This document shows, in pieces, positions 32,668 to 44,813 of a stretch of DNA of 64,000 bases (position 1 is the first letter of the stretch; every line of letters begins with the position of its first letter). The notes beneath the pieces were generated by a model that did no database searches, was not told where the DNA came from, and was given only the letters and a program-made list of their open reading frames with translations. A program made the position numbers and the translations under genes. The DNA is from Plasmodiophora brassicae (taxonomy: Eukaryota > Endomyxa > Phytomyxea > Plasmodiophorida > Plasmodiophoridae), in contig JASFAU010000011.1 of assembly GCA_039704465.1 (NCBI GenBank), positions 682,001 to 746,000 on the forward strand, written 5' to 3'.

Positions 32668-35600
32668 ATGGGCAGTACGGTGCAGGACCTGAAGCTGCGC
32701 CTGAAGACATGGGAGCGGGACTTCGCAGCGAACGAAGGACGCCCGCCGGCTCGTGCCGACATCAATGCGTGCCCAGAGATCGCACACTGCTATAGGGAGT
32801 ACGAGTCGATGAAGCGCGCGCCCGGGCCGCGCTTTTCCGACGATCAGCTTCGTCGACTGCGGCAAGGTCCATCGATTGTTCGACAAAATTCCTTACAAAG
32901 TGAACGTCGCGACGTCCCTGAAGGTGACAAGGTCAGTATACCCTGTCGGGTCTCGCATGTCTCTAGCGGCAATTGACCGGGTCGTCATTCAGCCCGAACA
33001 CAAGGTGGTATCGTCAGCAACGGTGCTTCCTAAGTCTGTAGAACCACGCCCGAACACGGTACGTCCATACATGCTACAAGCTGTTCTTGCTAATTCTACT
33101 GTTAGTCGATCATTTCTCCTCTGAACACGTTAATGCGATCGAAGCACTCGGGTTCGATCGTTATGCGAAACCCCAGTGTCCACGATGCCGAGCCTGATCG
33201 GTTACTCGATAACTTTGGAAAGGAGAACGCGCACCCCAAGGATAACACGCGAAAGAATTATGTCGGGGTTGTTCCGGATCATGTTCTTCCGTCAATGAGC
33301 CAAGCGAGCAAAGCTGTGGAACATGTCCTTCCGTCAATGAGCCAGGCGAGCAAAGCTGTCGTGCCGGAAACCTCAGGGATTAGTGGAAAACAAGGGCGAT
33401 CTCCGGAACGGGTGGTCCAAGCGAAAGCGGCACCGTCAACATCATGTGACCCGCGCCCAACTCGGAAGAAGGCGAGGGTTTGTCAAAAGAAGAAGGTCAG
33501 AACGCGTCTAACGCATCGTTCCCCATTGTTGATGAGATGAGGTGATTGCAGTCGACAGCAGAGCCTCGCTTGATGCTGACGAACAATTTCGTCAAGACGG
33601 ATCTCAAGCATCCGTGGAAATCCAAGGGTACGTCCAGCAGGAAGCGAAGTCGGACAGGAGGCTGGATGTCGGCGAAGGCATTTAAAATGGAACAATTACG
33701 GAAACGGAAGCAGGTACGGGTGTTTAACATCGTGTATATCGCTGCTAAGCACGATCGCAGGCTGTAAACGATTCACTGTACTCGGATATCCTGGACGATA
33801 ATGAGCGACGAGTTGCAATGTCATCGATTGCGACGGCGGAAGTGTCGCCACCTGATGGTGGCAGAATGGGCGACGCTCCCACTGTAGATGATGAGCCCCA
33901 ACCCGTCAACTATGAAGGCGGATACGATAGGGAATCCGCCACTGGCGTTTTATCCAAGATCTTCAACTTCCAGTCTTTCAGGCCCGGTCAGTTTGAGGCA
34001 ATCGAACGGGTGCTCAACAAGAAGTCGACCTTAGCAGGCACGTGTCGTTTAATGGTGATCCAACGCAGCTCTCTGATTTTCGTTCGTGTTGCCAGTCCTG
34101 CCTACTGGCGGCGGAAAGTCGCTGATATTCCAAATGCCTGCGTTCATGCTCCCTGGAATAACCATTGTCGTTACGCCGTTACTTGCTTTAATGCAAGACC
34201 ACCTTTCACGACTGCCAGCTTGCCTTCCTGGTGCCATCTGGTCCAGCGAGCAATCTGTTGCTGCGATTGACGCGCTTATCCGCCGTCTTCGAGAGGGGAC
34301 GGTCAAAGTCCTCTTCGTGTCCCCCGAAAGGATTCACACTGCTGGTTTCCAGCGAATCATGCGGTATCGCTGAGAACGGGTTTCGGTTTCCACCACTTAA
34401 AGGGCTGATTCATTGCCGACAGTGTCGTCCCTGACGGAATTGCATTTGTCTGCGTTGATGAAGCTCATTGTGTAAGCCAGTGTCTGTGTCCGGTTGTCCT
34501 CATTATCGTGACATTTCTTGTGGAATAGGTTTCGCAATGGTAAGACGGAGAACAGACTCATGACGTTTTTACCAAACACTGTTTCCTGTTTAGGTCGCAT
34601 AACTTCCGTCCGACATTCCTTCGTATTAACAGGATTGTGCGAGAATCGCTGGGTGTCGAGTGTATACTGGCGCTTACCGCGACGGCGACGCAGCGTACTA
34701 TTGTCTCCATGTGTGTACCGCGTGTCGAAGTGTTTGAACAGATACCTGATGATGTATGTGGCAGAACCGAGAATTTGTCCCTGCGCTGCGATGACGGATA
34801 CTTTATCGAACAACCTGTTAGTCGAGACAATCTCATTCTAAGTGTGTCCCGAGACTACGACAGGTCAACCAGGATGGTCGCCTGCGTTTCTGTTCGCTGA
34901 CTCAGGTTCAGGTTCGGCGCGTTGCATCGGATGTTGCTTTCGGAACGGTTTTCGGCGCTGAACTCTGTCATCATCTATGTCCACTTGCAGCGGACCGCCG
35001 ACGAAGTCAGTATTCATTCTGGTGCATCTCCATTGCTGCCGATGCTCACTGGGAAGCGCTCAGTTGGTTCTACGGCTGAGGGCCCAGGGATTAGTGAGCG
35101 CCAGTTATCACGCTGGAAAACCCGCGAAAGAACGACGGGCAGTGCTCGATCAGTTCATGAGCGGCCGCCTTCGGATCGTATGCGCGACAATTGCATTCGG
35201 TTAGCGCATGTTGCAGATCGTGGGCGCTTGCGTCTGTTTGCGGTAACTGACGTAGTTGATCAGGGATGGGTCTCGACAAGAGCGACGTCCGTTCCGTGAT
35301 ACACTTTAACCTGCCGCAGTCCATGGAGCACTACGTCCAAGTATGTTACTCTTGGACGATGCTCATTGTCCCGTACATGACCAACGCACTTTAGGAGATT
35401 GGAAGAGCCGGGCGTGACGGCTTGCCCTCATACTGCCATGCTTTCTACGACGAGGACGACGTTGACCGTTTTAGGTCATTGTCGCATTCCAATGGCATTG
35501 ATACCCCCCAGGTATTGCGGTTAGTCTGTCAGCAGCACCGTAGCTTCCAACCACAGCGTCTCTCAGATCCGTGAACTTCTGGATTTCATATTCTCCTCCG

Positions 35601-36982
35601 ATCAACGATTCGTGGCGCTATCCCGGGAACGACAACTTTCCCGTCTCGACGTCCGCGATGAAGTCAGTGAAACGCTCCTTTCATTCCTCGAACTTCAGTG
35701 CCGGTATCCCTGTCTGTAACTTCCTCTATCCTGTTAGCTGAGTCGATTTGTAGGCCGCCGTTTGTTCGTGCGCTGCCTAACTTGCATAACACGTGTACGA
35801 TGCGCTTTTGTAAAAGTCCTCCAGAACGGTTGGCTGCTCAGAGCAGTATCCTGGCGTGGATTATCGAGAACAGCTCGTTCCGCACGGGTTCTTATTCGGT
35901 AACCCTGCAATGCTCTCCAAGTTGGAGTCATCTGCAACTAAGAGTCCTTAGGTTAACATCGTCGACGTGGCTAACAAATTGAACGTGGCCATATCTGACG
36001 TACAACATACCCTGCTTTCACTGAGGGGTGTAGGGGAAGCGCAACTGACGTGGAAGGTTTTTACGTCATCGGAGTGCCCGAAGATTGCAACGTCTGACGA
36101 GAGCGTTTCGTCAAAGGACTACAGCTTCGCTATGGAAGTATTGAGGCATCCTGACAACATTGACGAACTATCGCGAGAGGTCTCCCAGTTCTGCAGGTGA
36201 ATCCCGTGTCGCGGAACGTGCTGGATCACAATGGCTGATTACCCGCAATAACGCAGCTTGCACGAGGTTCAGCAGCTGAGGAAGGTCAACGTGGTTGCAC
36301 AGGTTTTGAAGTCGGCTGCCACCGAGAAAGTGGGCCAATGTAACCCAGGTAAGGTCCTACGACGCGAGCGTTGCAGAGCAACTGAATTTGTCGGCAAGAC
36401 AACCAGACGAAACTTCGCCGCGCTATTGAAGTCTACTTTTCATCCCCTTCAGACGAAGATTTATTGCAAGCGGTACAACTGGGTGTTGCGAAAGGTTCGC
36501 GTCAATGTGACCATGACCTCGGTGTCAGGTTGAATGCGAGCTGCCCGACTACGAACGGTTAGAAGCGCAATGCAACGACCGGAAACGTCCCGATCATTTG
36601 CTGGCCGACGTCAAGCTCTTTCTGCATCAGTGGTCCTCGAAATTCGAAAGGCCTCGTCAGGTTGCCAGCAGACTGCTCAAGGTGTCATTGTCAATGCCAG
36701 CTCACGGGTACATCGTAGGTGGCGCGTATCTTACACGGCATGTCGAGCCCACTGTTCGGCTACAAAGAGTGGTCCAAGCATCCGCTCTGGGCGAAATACG
36801 TTTCGTACCCGTTCAGTCTGCTGCTGCGTGACGTCGAGAGCGTCATGAACGCTTCTACCGCCAGTGCGGTTGCCGCACCGGAAGCCAATCGTTCGGACGG
36901 CGAGGACAGCGCGAGTTCCTCCGGTGCAGAAACGCCATCCGATTCGGATGACGAGCCAGTGATACGTCGTGTCACCCGGTGA
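32668..36982 (+). CDS. RECQL4: RECQ4-type helicase with Sld2-like N-terminus
   Basis: Involved in replication initiation and repair. The N-terminus (LKLRLKTWERDF, GRPPARADINACPEIAHCY) is the Sld2/DRC1-type segment that links RECQ4 to CMG assembly. It is followed by a Ser/Lys-rich linker with a duplicated 14-residue unit. Helicase blocks then appear in separate short exons: FQSFRPGQFEAIERVL, LPTGGGKSLIFQMPAF (Walker A), VTPLLALMQDHL, FVCVDEAHCVSQ (DEAH), HNFRPTFLRI, ALTATATQ and ASYHAGKPAKERR. Later blocks are RIVCATIAFGMGLDKSDVR, FNLPQSMEHYVQ and EIGRAGRDG. The C-terminus is acidic and Ser-rich, ending at 36982. Most introns are clear but I did not fix every boundary. Confidence 0.88.
33280..33363 (+). 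repeat. 42-bp tandem repeat, two copies, in the RECQ4 linker
   Basis: Two adjacent 42-bp units encode HVLPSMSQASKAV twice, in frame, with a few synonymous-type differences. It lies in the non-conserved linker between the Sld2-like and helicase parts. Confidence 0.85.
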
Positions 36983-37524
36983 TGCTCTCGTCGACGACCG
37001 TCCGTCTCCCTACCACACAAATGACTACAACCGCTGCGATAATATCCGTTCACGACAGGCGTCGTTCGCCCGTGTATTGAAATCCGCATGCGGCCCGTCG
37101 TCGTCAGCGGCATGCAACGATAGAAGGGAGCGTTTCCACAGCGCGATCTGTATCATGAAGCGGCGCGCCGCGATCGCCACCGTTGCTGGCCTCGGCGGGC
37201 GGTTTCAGCTGCGCGGCGCGAAGTTCCATCATCCGCGATCCGACCGTGGGCTTCGACTGGCACGATCCCATTGCCGGCTTGCAAGCTCGCCTGCGTTATG
37301 GGGCCGGCAGCCCGCCGCTGTGAAATGCAGAGACTGGGACCGGGGACGTTGACTCACGTTGCGGCTGGGAAGGCGACACCCCTTCAACGAATCGGTACGC
37401 GGGCTGAACCGGAGACATGGCACCGGAACTCGGGACAGTGGTTGACTCATGCCGCAAACGGGACAGAGCCATCCAGCGTGCTGTTGGACTAGACCATTGT
37501 ATTTAAAAGCGGCCGTGCGTCAGA
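36983..37524. other. Convergent spacer, no gene recognised
   Basis: This lies between the RECQ4 and RER1 3' ends. Small frames (for example 37155-37352 plus) have coding-like composition but no homology or splicing I can support. Confidence 0.35.
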
Positions 37525-38290
37525 TCAGCGGCTGCCGCTCCGCGAGTGGCTCCCGAATTTCTTCTTGCCCAGCGAGAATGGCACATACTTGTGCTTAATC
37601 ATGTGCTTGATCTGCCTTTTCATGGTCAGGACGACGAGCGCGATGAAGTAGATCAGCAGAATCGGCCAGAACACCGGCTAGATCAGATTGTCAGCTAGCA
37701 GCCGGGAACCCGACGGAGGCACCACATCGTACAATGTCGCATATTGAGAAGAACGTGCACGTCAGCGAGAGGAGCGACGCCTTGAACGCCGAGTACCAGA
37801 ACTTGAACTCGGGCAGGCGCCGCACGAACGGTTTGAACTCGTCGGAATCGTGTACCGGCAGCGCCGGCTCATCAGACGGATCCAGGTCCGGGTCATCCTG
37901 CGGCGACAGAAATCCGATGAACAGATGAAGCAGGTAGATCCCTGCACAACGCGCAGAGCAATCGTTCAGAATACGCTGCACCCGTTCGGCATGACGCTCC
38001 CCACCATATGCGTACGCGACAATGTAGAATCCCTGGAGCGCCAAGATTCGAATCGTAATCAGCACGAAGCAGACCGCAAACGCGGCCCACCGGGCTCCTA
38101 TGTGAGGGACGGACGCGTCCAGATACCTGGCGGGCCGTCAGCAACGGGTGCATCCGGCCGCACGCAGCCGCGCCGCCGACCGTGATAACTTGCGCGACAG
38201 CTCCTTCAGGAGGCGCTCGGTGAACGCCGGTTCGGGGATCGACGCCGGTGCACCGAAGGCCCCGGGCGGGCCGGCCGCCGCGAACGACAT
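37525..38290 (-). CDS. RER1: RER1, ER retrieval receptor
   Basis: Golgi membrane protein that returns escaped ER proteins. Introns 38127-38180, 37942-38004 and 37678-37732 leave 197 aa. Family blocks: [84 protein letters not shown] and [19 protein letters not shown]. Four membrane helices are expected. The start MSFAAAG was chosen because the ORF upstream lacks family resemblance. Confidence 0.95.
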
Positions 38291-38595
38291 GGGAGCCAGT
38301 AGTCGTCTGGATCGACAATCGACGGCTTCCCCCGAGAGGCTGACCGACGCCCAAAAATATATTGACACGGACTCGACCCTCACTCAGCGTCAGTCGTAGG
38401 TACTCGTCGGCGCCGTGCCGTTTTTGTTCGCCAGACTTGCGATCCGTCGCGTGTCGCAACGGAGTCCCGGGCCAGCCAGACGCCCTCTGCATTTCGAACA
38501 CTGAAACCTCCGACGTTCGATGTATCGATTATCGAAGCTATATGTGTGTGCGTGTGTCTCTGTGTGTGTGTTGGCGAACGCGATCCGGCCGGCGA

Positions 38596-39979
38596 CTAGA
38601 ACTCAGTGTACTGGCGTCCAGGAGCGTTGAGGTTCCCCTCGACCCATTCCATGTCGAAGCGGGATAGATCGGTGGGCCCGACCAGAGGTGGGAGCTCGGC
38701 GGGCGGTGCTGGCGGAGGTACTCTCCCTTGCGCCAGTGCGTTCCAGTCAATACCGGCGAACCAATCGTGGCGTTTGACGTCGTCGGCTCCGTTGAAGCCT
38801 GCCGCGTTGCAGTCAGGAAAGTCACTGGCATTGGGCCGTTGCTGGCATATATATCTACCTAATCGGGATTCGGGTGTCTTGTGAAGGAGTTCCCGGATGA
38901 TGCGCTCGGCAGCATCTGAGACGTCGACCTGGCCCATAGGAATGTCCCGGTTGAGGATAATTTCCTCCCAGTGATGGGGGAACGTGCCACTTGGAAACCG
39001 GAACGGGGAAACTGCCAACAGCATCTCGTGAATGACAACGCCAAGGGCCCACCAGTCGACCGGATGAGCGACGTAATCCTTGCCCTTCAGTACGTTGAAC
39101 ATCTGTCACGCGCGTCATGGGCACTGAAGAGCGGGCACGGCATGGCAAACGTTCAGTTCAAGGTGCATACCTCGGGTGCCATGTAGTCCGCGGTACCAAC
39201 AAACGAGCCCGCTCGCCCACCGGCAGCGACTTCCTTGCCGAGGCCGACGTCCGCCAATCGAATGTGCCCGGTGGCGGTCAGGAGGACATTCTGCAGCTTC
39301 AGGTCTCGATAGACGATGCCTCGCTCGTGCATCTGCTCCAGGGCCAGAACGATGCTTGCAGCGTAGTACTTGGCGTCCTGTTCCCGCAACCCATCGTATT
39401 TAACAACCCGCTGCTCGACGTGTTAGCGTTTCGTTGCCCAGCGCTGGGACATTAACCGGGCAATTACCTCGAACATTTCGCCGCCTTGACAGAACTCCAT
39501 GACCAGGTATACGTTGTCGGAGTCGGACATGGTGCAGAAGAGCTTGACGACAAACGGGACGCCCTGTAGCGACTCCAGCAGCCGCGGCTCATTGGCTACC
39601 GAGTTGGACGGCTGCATCAGCGACCTTGGAATCTGTCAGGCAGCGGCAGGTTTAGAGGTACGATCAACTAGCAGCAACATCCGAACCATCCGACACGTTT
39701 GACCGCGAACACCTCCTGCGTGGCAGGGTGCCGGGCCAAGAACACAACGCCGGTCTCTCCGGTCCCTATCACTCCGATTTCCATAAAGTCCTCCTTGCGG
39801 CATTCGCCTAGGCCCGAACGTGACGCGGACCCAGGCGCAGGGCGCGGGAAGCGGCTCCTGACAAGACACTGCCGGGGACGATCAGCAAGCGGCCCAACGA
39901 CGTCAGCACGCTTTGGACTCACAGCAAGGGCGGCGAACAGGATCGCACGGAGCACGATGTACTGACCGCGGGGCGGCAT
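38596..39979 (-). CDS. Secreted AGC-like kinase paralogue A (DVG variant)
   Basis: Introns 39633-39694, 39411-39467, 39103-39170 and 38799-38858 leave 378 aa. Residues 1-25 are a predicted signal peptide (YIVLRAILFAALAVSP). Catalytic features: GTGETGVVF glycine loop, FAVKRI (lysine), LVMEFCQGGEMFEV hinge, IVYRDLKLQNVLL catalytic loop, then ADVGLGKE where AGC kinases have DFG, and TADYMAPE. The lobe ends with VKRHDWFAGIDWNAL, then a short tail PPPAPP; the classical AGC hydrophobic motif is weak. Aspartates of YRD and DVG are retained, so activity is possible. A kinase entering the secretory pathway would act in the lumen, at the cell surface or outside the cell; host delivery is speculation. 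Paralogues follow upstream. Confidence 0.85.
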
Positions 39980-40190
39980 GCTGAGCTGATCGACCTGACC
40001 TCGGCTGATCACGGCCACTGGCGTCCAATCGGAGCTCCTCCAACCGCGACAATCGACGTCGACAAGGGTCTGCGCTCTGACTCCGCCGGCTTGGTCCGAC
40101 CAAGACGGCGGCCACAGTGGCCGGAAGTATATTTCTGGACCGGGGTCCGCTGGGGAACATTGCCCCGGGGGGGTCTCCACTCTCCACGTA

Positions 40191-40256
40191 CGGACAGACG
40201 GGCCACGGACGCCGGACAGACAGGCCACGGACGCCGGACGGACAGGCCACGGACGG
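40191..40256. repeat. 22-bp tandem repeat, three copies
   Basis: Units at 40191, 40213 and 40235 share cggacagacaggccacggacgc with one to three changes. A looser relative appears near 42100. It lies about 210 bp upstream of kinase A. Confidence 0.85.
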
Positions 40257-40321
40257 GACGGGTGCAGCGCAACAGGACTGAACCGTTCCCAGGAACGCCT
40301 GGACGGCGCTCGACCGCGTCG

Positions 40322-40417
40322 GGGAACCCAGCCGACCCATGAAGGTCGCTTACGGGAATCCAGCCGACCCATGAAGGTCGCTTACGGGAATCCAGCCGAC
40401 CCATGAAGGTCGCTTAC
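40322..40417. repeat. 32-bp tandem repeat, three near-perfect copies
   Basis: Each copy runs from gggaa(c/t)ccagccg through gaaggtcgcttac; the first copy has one base different from the others. Two degenerate units continue to about 40475. The array sits between kinase A and the 3' end of paralogue B. A related gggaatccagg occurs near 42184, upstream of paralogue B. Confidence 0.9.
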
Positions 40418-40534
40418 GGGAACCCAGGCGTTCTACGAAGGCGACTTCCGGGAATCCAGGCGATCGACATAGGTCGATACTGTCGCGGCGTGTCACAATG
40501 CGCAGAGGGTTGTATAGAAACGACAGGTCTGCGG

Positions 40535-41872
40535 TCAGAAATCCTTGAACAATGGTTCATTGTCGGCGTCGTCGAGGTTCTCCCGAATCCAACCGAAATC
40601 GAAGCACGACCGATCAAGGGGATCGCTAACGGGCGGCAGGAATGGCGGAGGTAATTCCCCGTCTGCCAGAGCGTCCCAGTCGACATCGGCGAACCATGCG
40701 TGGCGCTTGACTTCGTGTGCTCCTCTAAACCCTGTCGCATTGCGCCCGTAAATAACGTGAGGCCACTGGCTCGTCGGCGGGATACTGACCCAGGCGGAGG
40801 CCGGGTGTCGGGTGAAGAAGTCCCCGAACGATGCGCCGAGCGTCAATTGAGACGTGTACGTCCTTACCGATGCGAACCCCCCGATTGATGACTTGCTCCC
40901 ATTGAGTGGGACCGTCCTGATCCTGATATTCAAAGGCACGCTTTCCGAACAGCATTTCGTAGATGACAGCGCCAAGCGCCCACCAATCCACCGGATGAGC
41001 GTAGTCGGGACGATTGCTCAGCATCTGTGACGAAACGTCAGCAATCATGATCGAAGACGTCATCGGCAACGCTCCGCATACCTCAGGGGCCAGATACTCC
41101 GGCGTACCAACAAATTGGTGCGCTGACCCATGGCGAGTTCCTTGCTCAGGCCGACATCTGCCAGGCGGACGTGCCCCGTCCCGGTCAGGAGAATATTCTG
41201 CGGCTTTAGGTCCCGGTAGATGATCCCTCGCTCGTGCATCTGTTCCAGTGCTAGGACAATACTTGCGGCATAGAACTTGGCCGCAGGTTCTTCTAGACGG
41301 CCTTTGTTAGCAATCACCTGTTGCGACATATTACCTTTCCGTTGCCAGCACTGGTAAATAAGCGATCAGACCTCGAACAGCTCTCCGCCTTGACAGAACT
41401 CCATGACCAGATACAGGTATTGGGCGTCATCGATGGAGCAGTGGAAATGAACGACAAAAGGGATGCCTCGCAGCGACTTCAGCAATGGCAACTCACGGGG
41501 TAGCGACGGGCTCTGCTGAATGGTCGCTTTCGGGACCTGCAAGCCGGCGGGTTTCAGATGTAACGCAACGCAGGGGCATCGACCCAAACAAACTCGTTTC
41601 ACTGCGACCAACTCCCCCGTTGAATGGCGTCGCGCCAAGAACACAACGCAGGTCGTCCCGACCCCGATCACGCCAAGCTCCTCGAAGTCCTCCTTTTGAC
41701 ATTCATCTTGAACGGGTTGCGTGAACCCAGACGCAGGCTCGGGGCGGCTCCTGGCAAGAGACTGCCGGGGACGATCAGAAAGGGGCCCAACGACGTCATA
41801 ACGATTTGGACTCACAGCAATGGCGACGAACACGATCGCACGAAGCACGATGCACTGGCGGTGGGACGGCAT
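40535..41872 (-). pseudogene. Secreted AGC-like kinase paralogue B, frameshifted
   Basis: Same design as its neighbours: signal peptide (CIVLRAIVFVAIAVSP), [50 protein letters not shown], and the closing KRHAWFADVDWDAL. Introns 41537-41593, 41318-41371, 41025-41081 and 40732-40789 are at the same places as in paralogue C. After removing them 1,112 nt remain, two more than a multiple of three. Paralogue C has four extra bases (one ttgg unit) at about 41104-41118, in the activation segment just before PEYLAPE. The deletion shifts the frame and leads to an early stop if the splice is unchanged. A single sequencing error cannot be excluded, but a 4-base microrepeat loss is a natural slip. Confidence 0.8.
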
Positions 41873-42942
41873 GCTGGGCCGGCTGCTCCGATCTCGTCTG
41901 CCCCTGGTTGTCGAACACTGTCCAGACCGAGCTCCGCTAACCACGACAATCGGCGTCGACAAGGCGTTTGGGTTCTGAGTTCTGACTCCGCCGGCGTGAT
42001 CCGACCAGGACGACGGCGCTGGCGGCCACAGTGGCAGGATGTTATTTCTGGATCGCTGGTCTACGGGGAGCAATGGCCTGCGGTCGCCACTCGCCACGTA
42101 CGGACAGACCACGGACCGTCGGACAGACCCAGCTCGGCAGGACTGCTAATACCAGGGCCCCTGGATTGGGATTGATGAATGCCGGGAATCCAGGTGTGAC
42201 ACGTCGCCAGGGCTACCGAGAAGGTGCCCATTTGCCCAGCATTGCTCCACGTCGTCAGAGCACAATTACGTACAAGGTATCGGATACGCGGATGACGGTG
42301 CCCGACGCGACCCTGACGCGTGTACGACGAAGTTGCAACACGCGCAGATAAACTGGCTCACGTAGGAAACAGTAAACTGTGTAGCAATGTACACACTCGC
42401 GCAGGATCATATTCACTGAAACAGGCCTACTGAGAAGACCCCAGATGCTAATTACATTCTGTTGCTGAACCTACGGTCTCGAAACATGGAATGAATGGAG
42501 GTCTCTACTGTGGCGCGGGCCCGCGCGTGTTATCGACACGCGTTCTGATTATATCGCGCTTCCTGAAAACCTTGTCGATGGCAGTACATTCGAAAGCCAC
42601 GACGGCGCCGAAGCTACCATATCGTCGGGTCTAATCACTGGACAACGATGGCTGCTGCGTCCCTTCCTTTCTCAGCCGCTCATATCGCCTTTTCCATGGG
42701 CGACGGCGCTCCCTTTACTGCATCTTGGCAAGCCATTGTCCCATTAATTACCATCATAACTAAAGTGCTGGACCTGTTGTAGTCCACACTCATCTTGCAG
42801 TCCATCGTGTCAAAGCCAAACATTTCCAACAGCCCGGCACACCTTCCCAGGGGTCTACACGCTCATTCCCAACGGTGTATGCTTCACTGGTCCGGTAATG
42901 TCGGGTACTATGCATAGAGAGTTGCAAACAGAACAGTTGCAG
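41873..42942. other. Spacer with duplicated kinase promoter-side sequence
   Basis: The first 200 bp upstream of kinase B resemble the region upstream of kinase A (39980-40150), including shared blocks gtcgacaagg, tctgactccgccgg and cagtggc. The remaining 800 bp is richer in A and T and has no gene I can support. Confidence 0.6.
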
Positions 42943-44276
42943 TCAGAAATCTTTGAACAGCGATTCATTGTGTGCATCGTCGAGGTTCCGCCGAACCCAA
43001 TCGATATCGAAGCATGACCGATCAAGGGGATCGCTAACAGGCGGAACGAATGGCGGAGGTAATTCCCCTTCTGCCAGAGCGTCCCAGTCAACATCGGCGA
43101 ACCATTCGTGGCGCTTGACTTCGTGTGCTCCTCTAAAGCCTGTCGCATCGCGCCCGTAAATAACATGAGGCCATTGGCTCGTTTGATGGGATACCGACCC
43201 AGGCGGAATTCGGGTGTCGCATGAAGAAGGTCCCGAATGATGCGCTGAGCACTGAGTGAGACGTCCGCACCGACGTGAACCCTCCGATTGATGACTTGCT
43301 CCCAGCGAGCGGGACCGTCGCCATCCTGAAATTCGTAGGGACGCTTCGCGAACAGCATTTCGTAGATGACAACGCCAAGCGCCCACCAGTCGACCGGATG
43401 GGCGTAGTCGGGACAATTGAACATCTGTGACGAAACGGTCAGCAAACATGATTGGAGACGTATGGACGGCATCGGCAACGCCCAACATACCTCAGGGGCC
43501 AGGTACTCCGGCGTACCAACCAACGAACTGGTACGCTCACCCACCGCGAGTTCCTTGCTCAGGCCGACATCTGTCAAGCGGACGTGCCCCGTCCCGGTCA
43601 GGAGAACATTCTGCGACTTTAGATCACGGTAGACGATCCCTCGCTCGTGCAACTGTTCCAGTGCGAGGACAATACTTGCGGCATAGAACTTGGCATGCCG
43701 TTCTGGAAAACGACCTTTCCTAACAATCAGCTGTTGCGGCACGTCAGCGTTCCGTTGCCAGCACTGGGAAAGAAGCGATCAGACCTCGAAGAGCTCCCCG
43801 CCTTGACAGAATTCCACAACCAGATATTGGTAGTTGGAGTCATCCATGGAGCAGTAGAACTGAACGACAAGCGGGATGCCTCGCAGCGACTTCAGCAGTC
43901 GCAACTCATCGGATATTGAGCCGTTCTGCTGAATGAGCGCTTTCGGGATCTGTAAGCCGGTGGATATCAGGCATAGCCAACGCAGAGGCATCGAACCCAG
44001 CAAACCCGTTTCATTGCGAACAACCTCTGCGTTGCAGGATGCCGTGTCAAGAACACAACGCCGCTCATTCCGCACCCTATCACGCCGAGTTCCTCGAAGT
44101 CCTCCTTTCGACATTTGCCTAGGGTCCGACCAGGCTCTGACGTGTCGTTCCTCATCGCAAGCGCCTGCAATTCCTGTTAACGCGCTGCCAAACGACGTCA
44201 GACCCACTTGCGAACTCACGGCTGATGCGAGGAGCATGATCACAAGTGGCAAGATGCACAGATGATAGCGCGACAT
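42943..44276 (-). CDS. Secreted AGC-like kinase paralogue C (DVG variant)
   Basis: Introns 44165-44219, 43950-44005, 43731-43784, 43425-43490 and 43140-43198 leave 347 aa in phase. The signal peptide is LCILPLVIMLLASAALA, interrupted by the first intron at its end. Kinase blocks: GCGMSGVVF, FAMKRI, LVVEFCQGGELFEL, IVYRDLKSQNVLL, TDVGLSKE (Val in DFG), [28 protein letters not shown] and KRHEWFADVDWDAL, with the end SLFKDF. Removing the extra first intron is what connects the signal peptide to the kinase frame, so the signal peptide is not an artefact of a wrong start. This is the intact reference for paralogue B. Confidence 0.87.
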
Positions 44277-44813
44277 GGTCGGTTGCCGATGGGCGCGCGC
44301 CGGACCTCGACCAACGTATAGGTACTGCCGCCCAGACAGAGTTCTGCGCGCAACGACGACGACGCGTCCGGCGCGTTGGCCTCGCGCAGTTGGTCCAAGT
44401 GATGATTGTGGCGCTGCTCTAATTCAGGCGCTGCGGTGGTGCTAAAACGGCCCAGGTGTACCCTCATGCCGACCTACTGAACTTCGTTGAAGAAGTTTTC
44501 TCGGCAAGTGCTGCCAGAGGTATGATCTGCATTTACTAGAACAGCAGGAGTGCACTTGTGCTTCTCGATATGTGTCCGCGCGTAAGCGATACTCTCTTCA
44601 TCGCGATGATCCACCAGTGCTGGAAAGCGATCCTACATTGTTGGCATACATGGTTCCCCCGATTCGCCTCCGGGTTTGCTTGCCTGCTCCCTCTATTTAC
44701 GAGTTTGATCATTCCTCGACTCGTCTGCCAAAGCCCAGTTCGAACGGGCACGCGCGGTCGTGTCGCAAAGCAGGGCGGTACCCTGGTCGGTCCGAGGATG
44801 AGATATCAGGGCG
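44277..44813. other. Divergent spacer, no gene recognised
   Basis: This lies between kinase C and the next plus-strand gene. Short frames only. It presumably contains both promoters. Confidence 0.4.
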
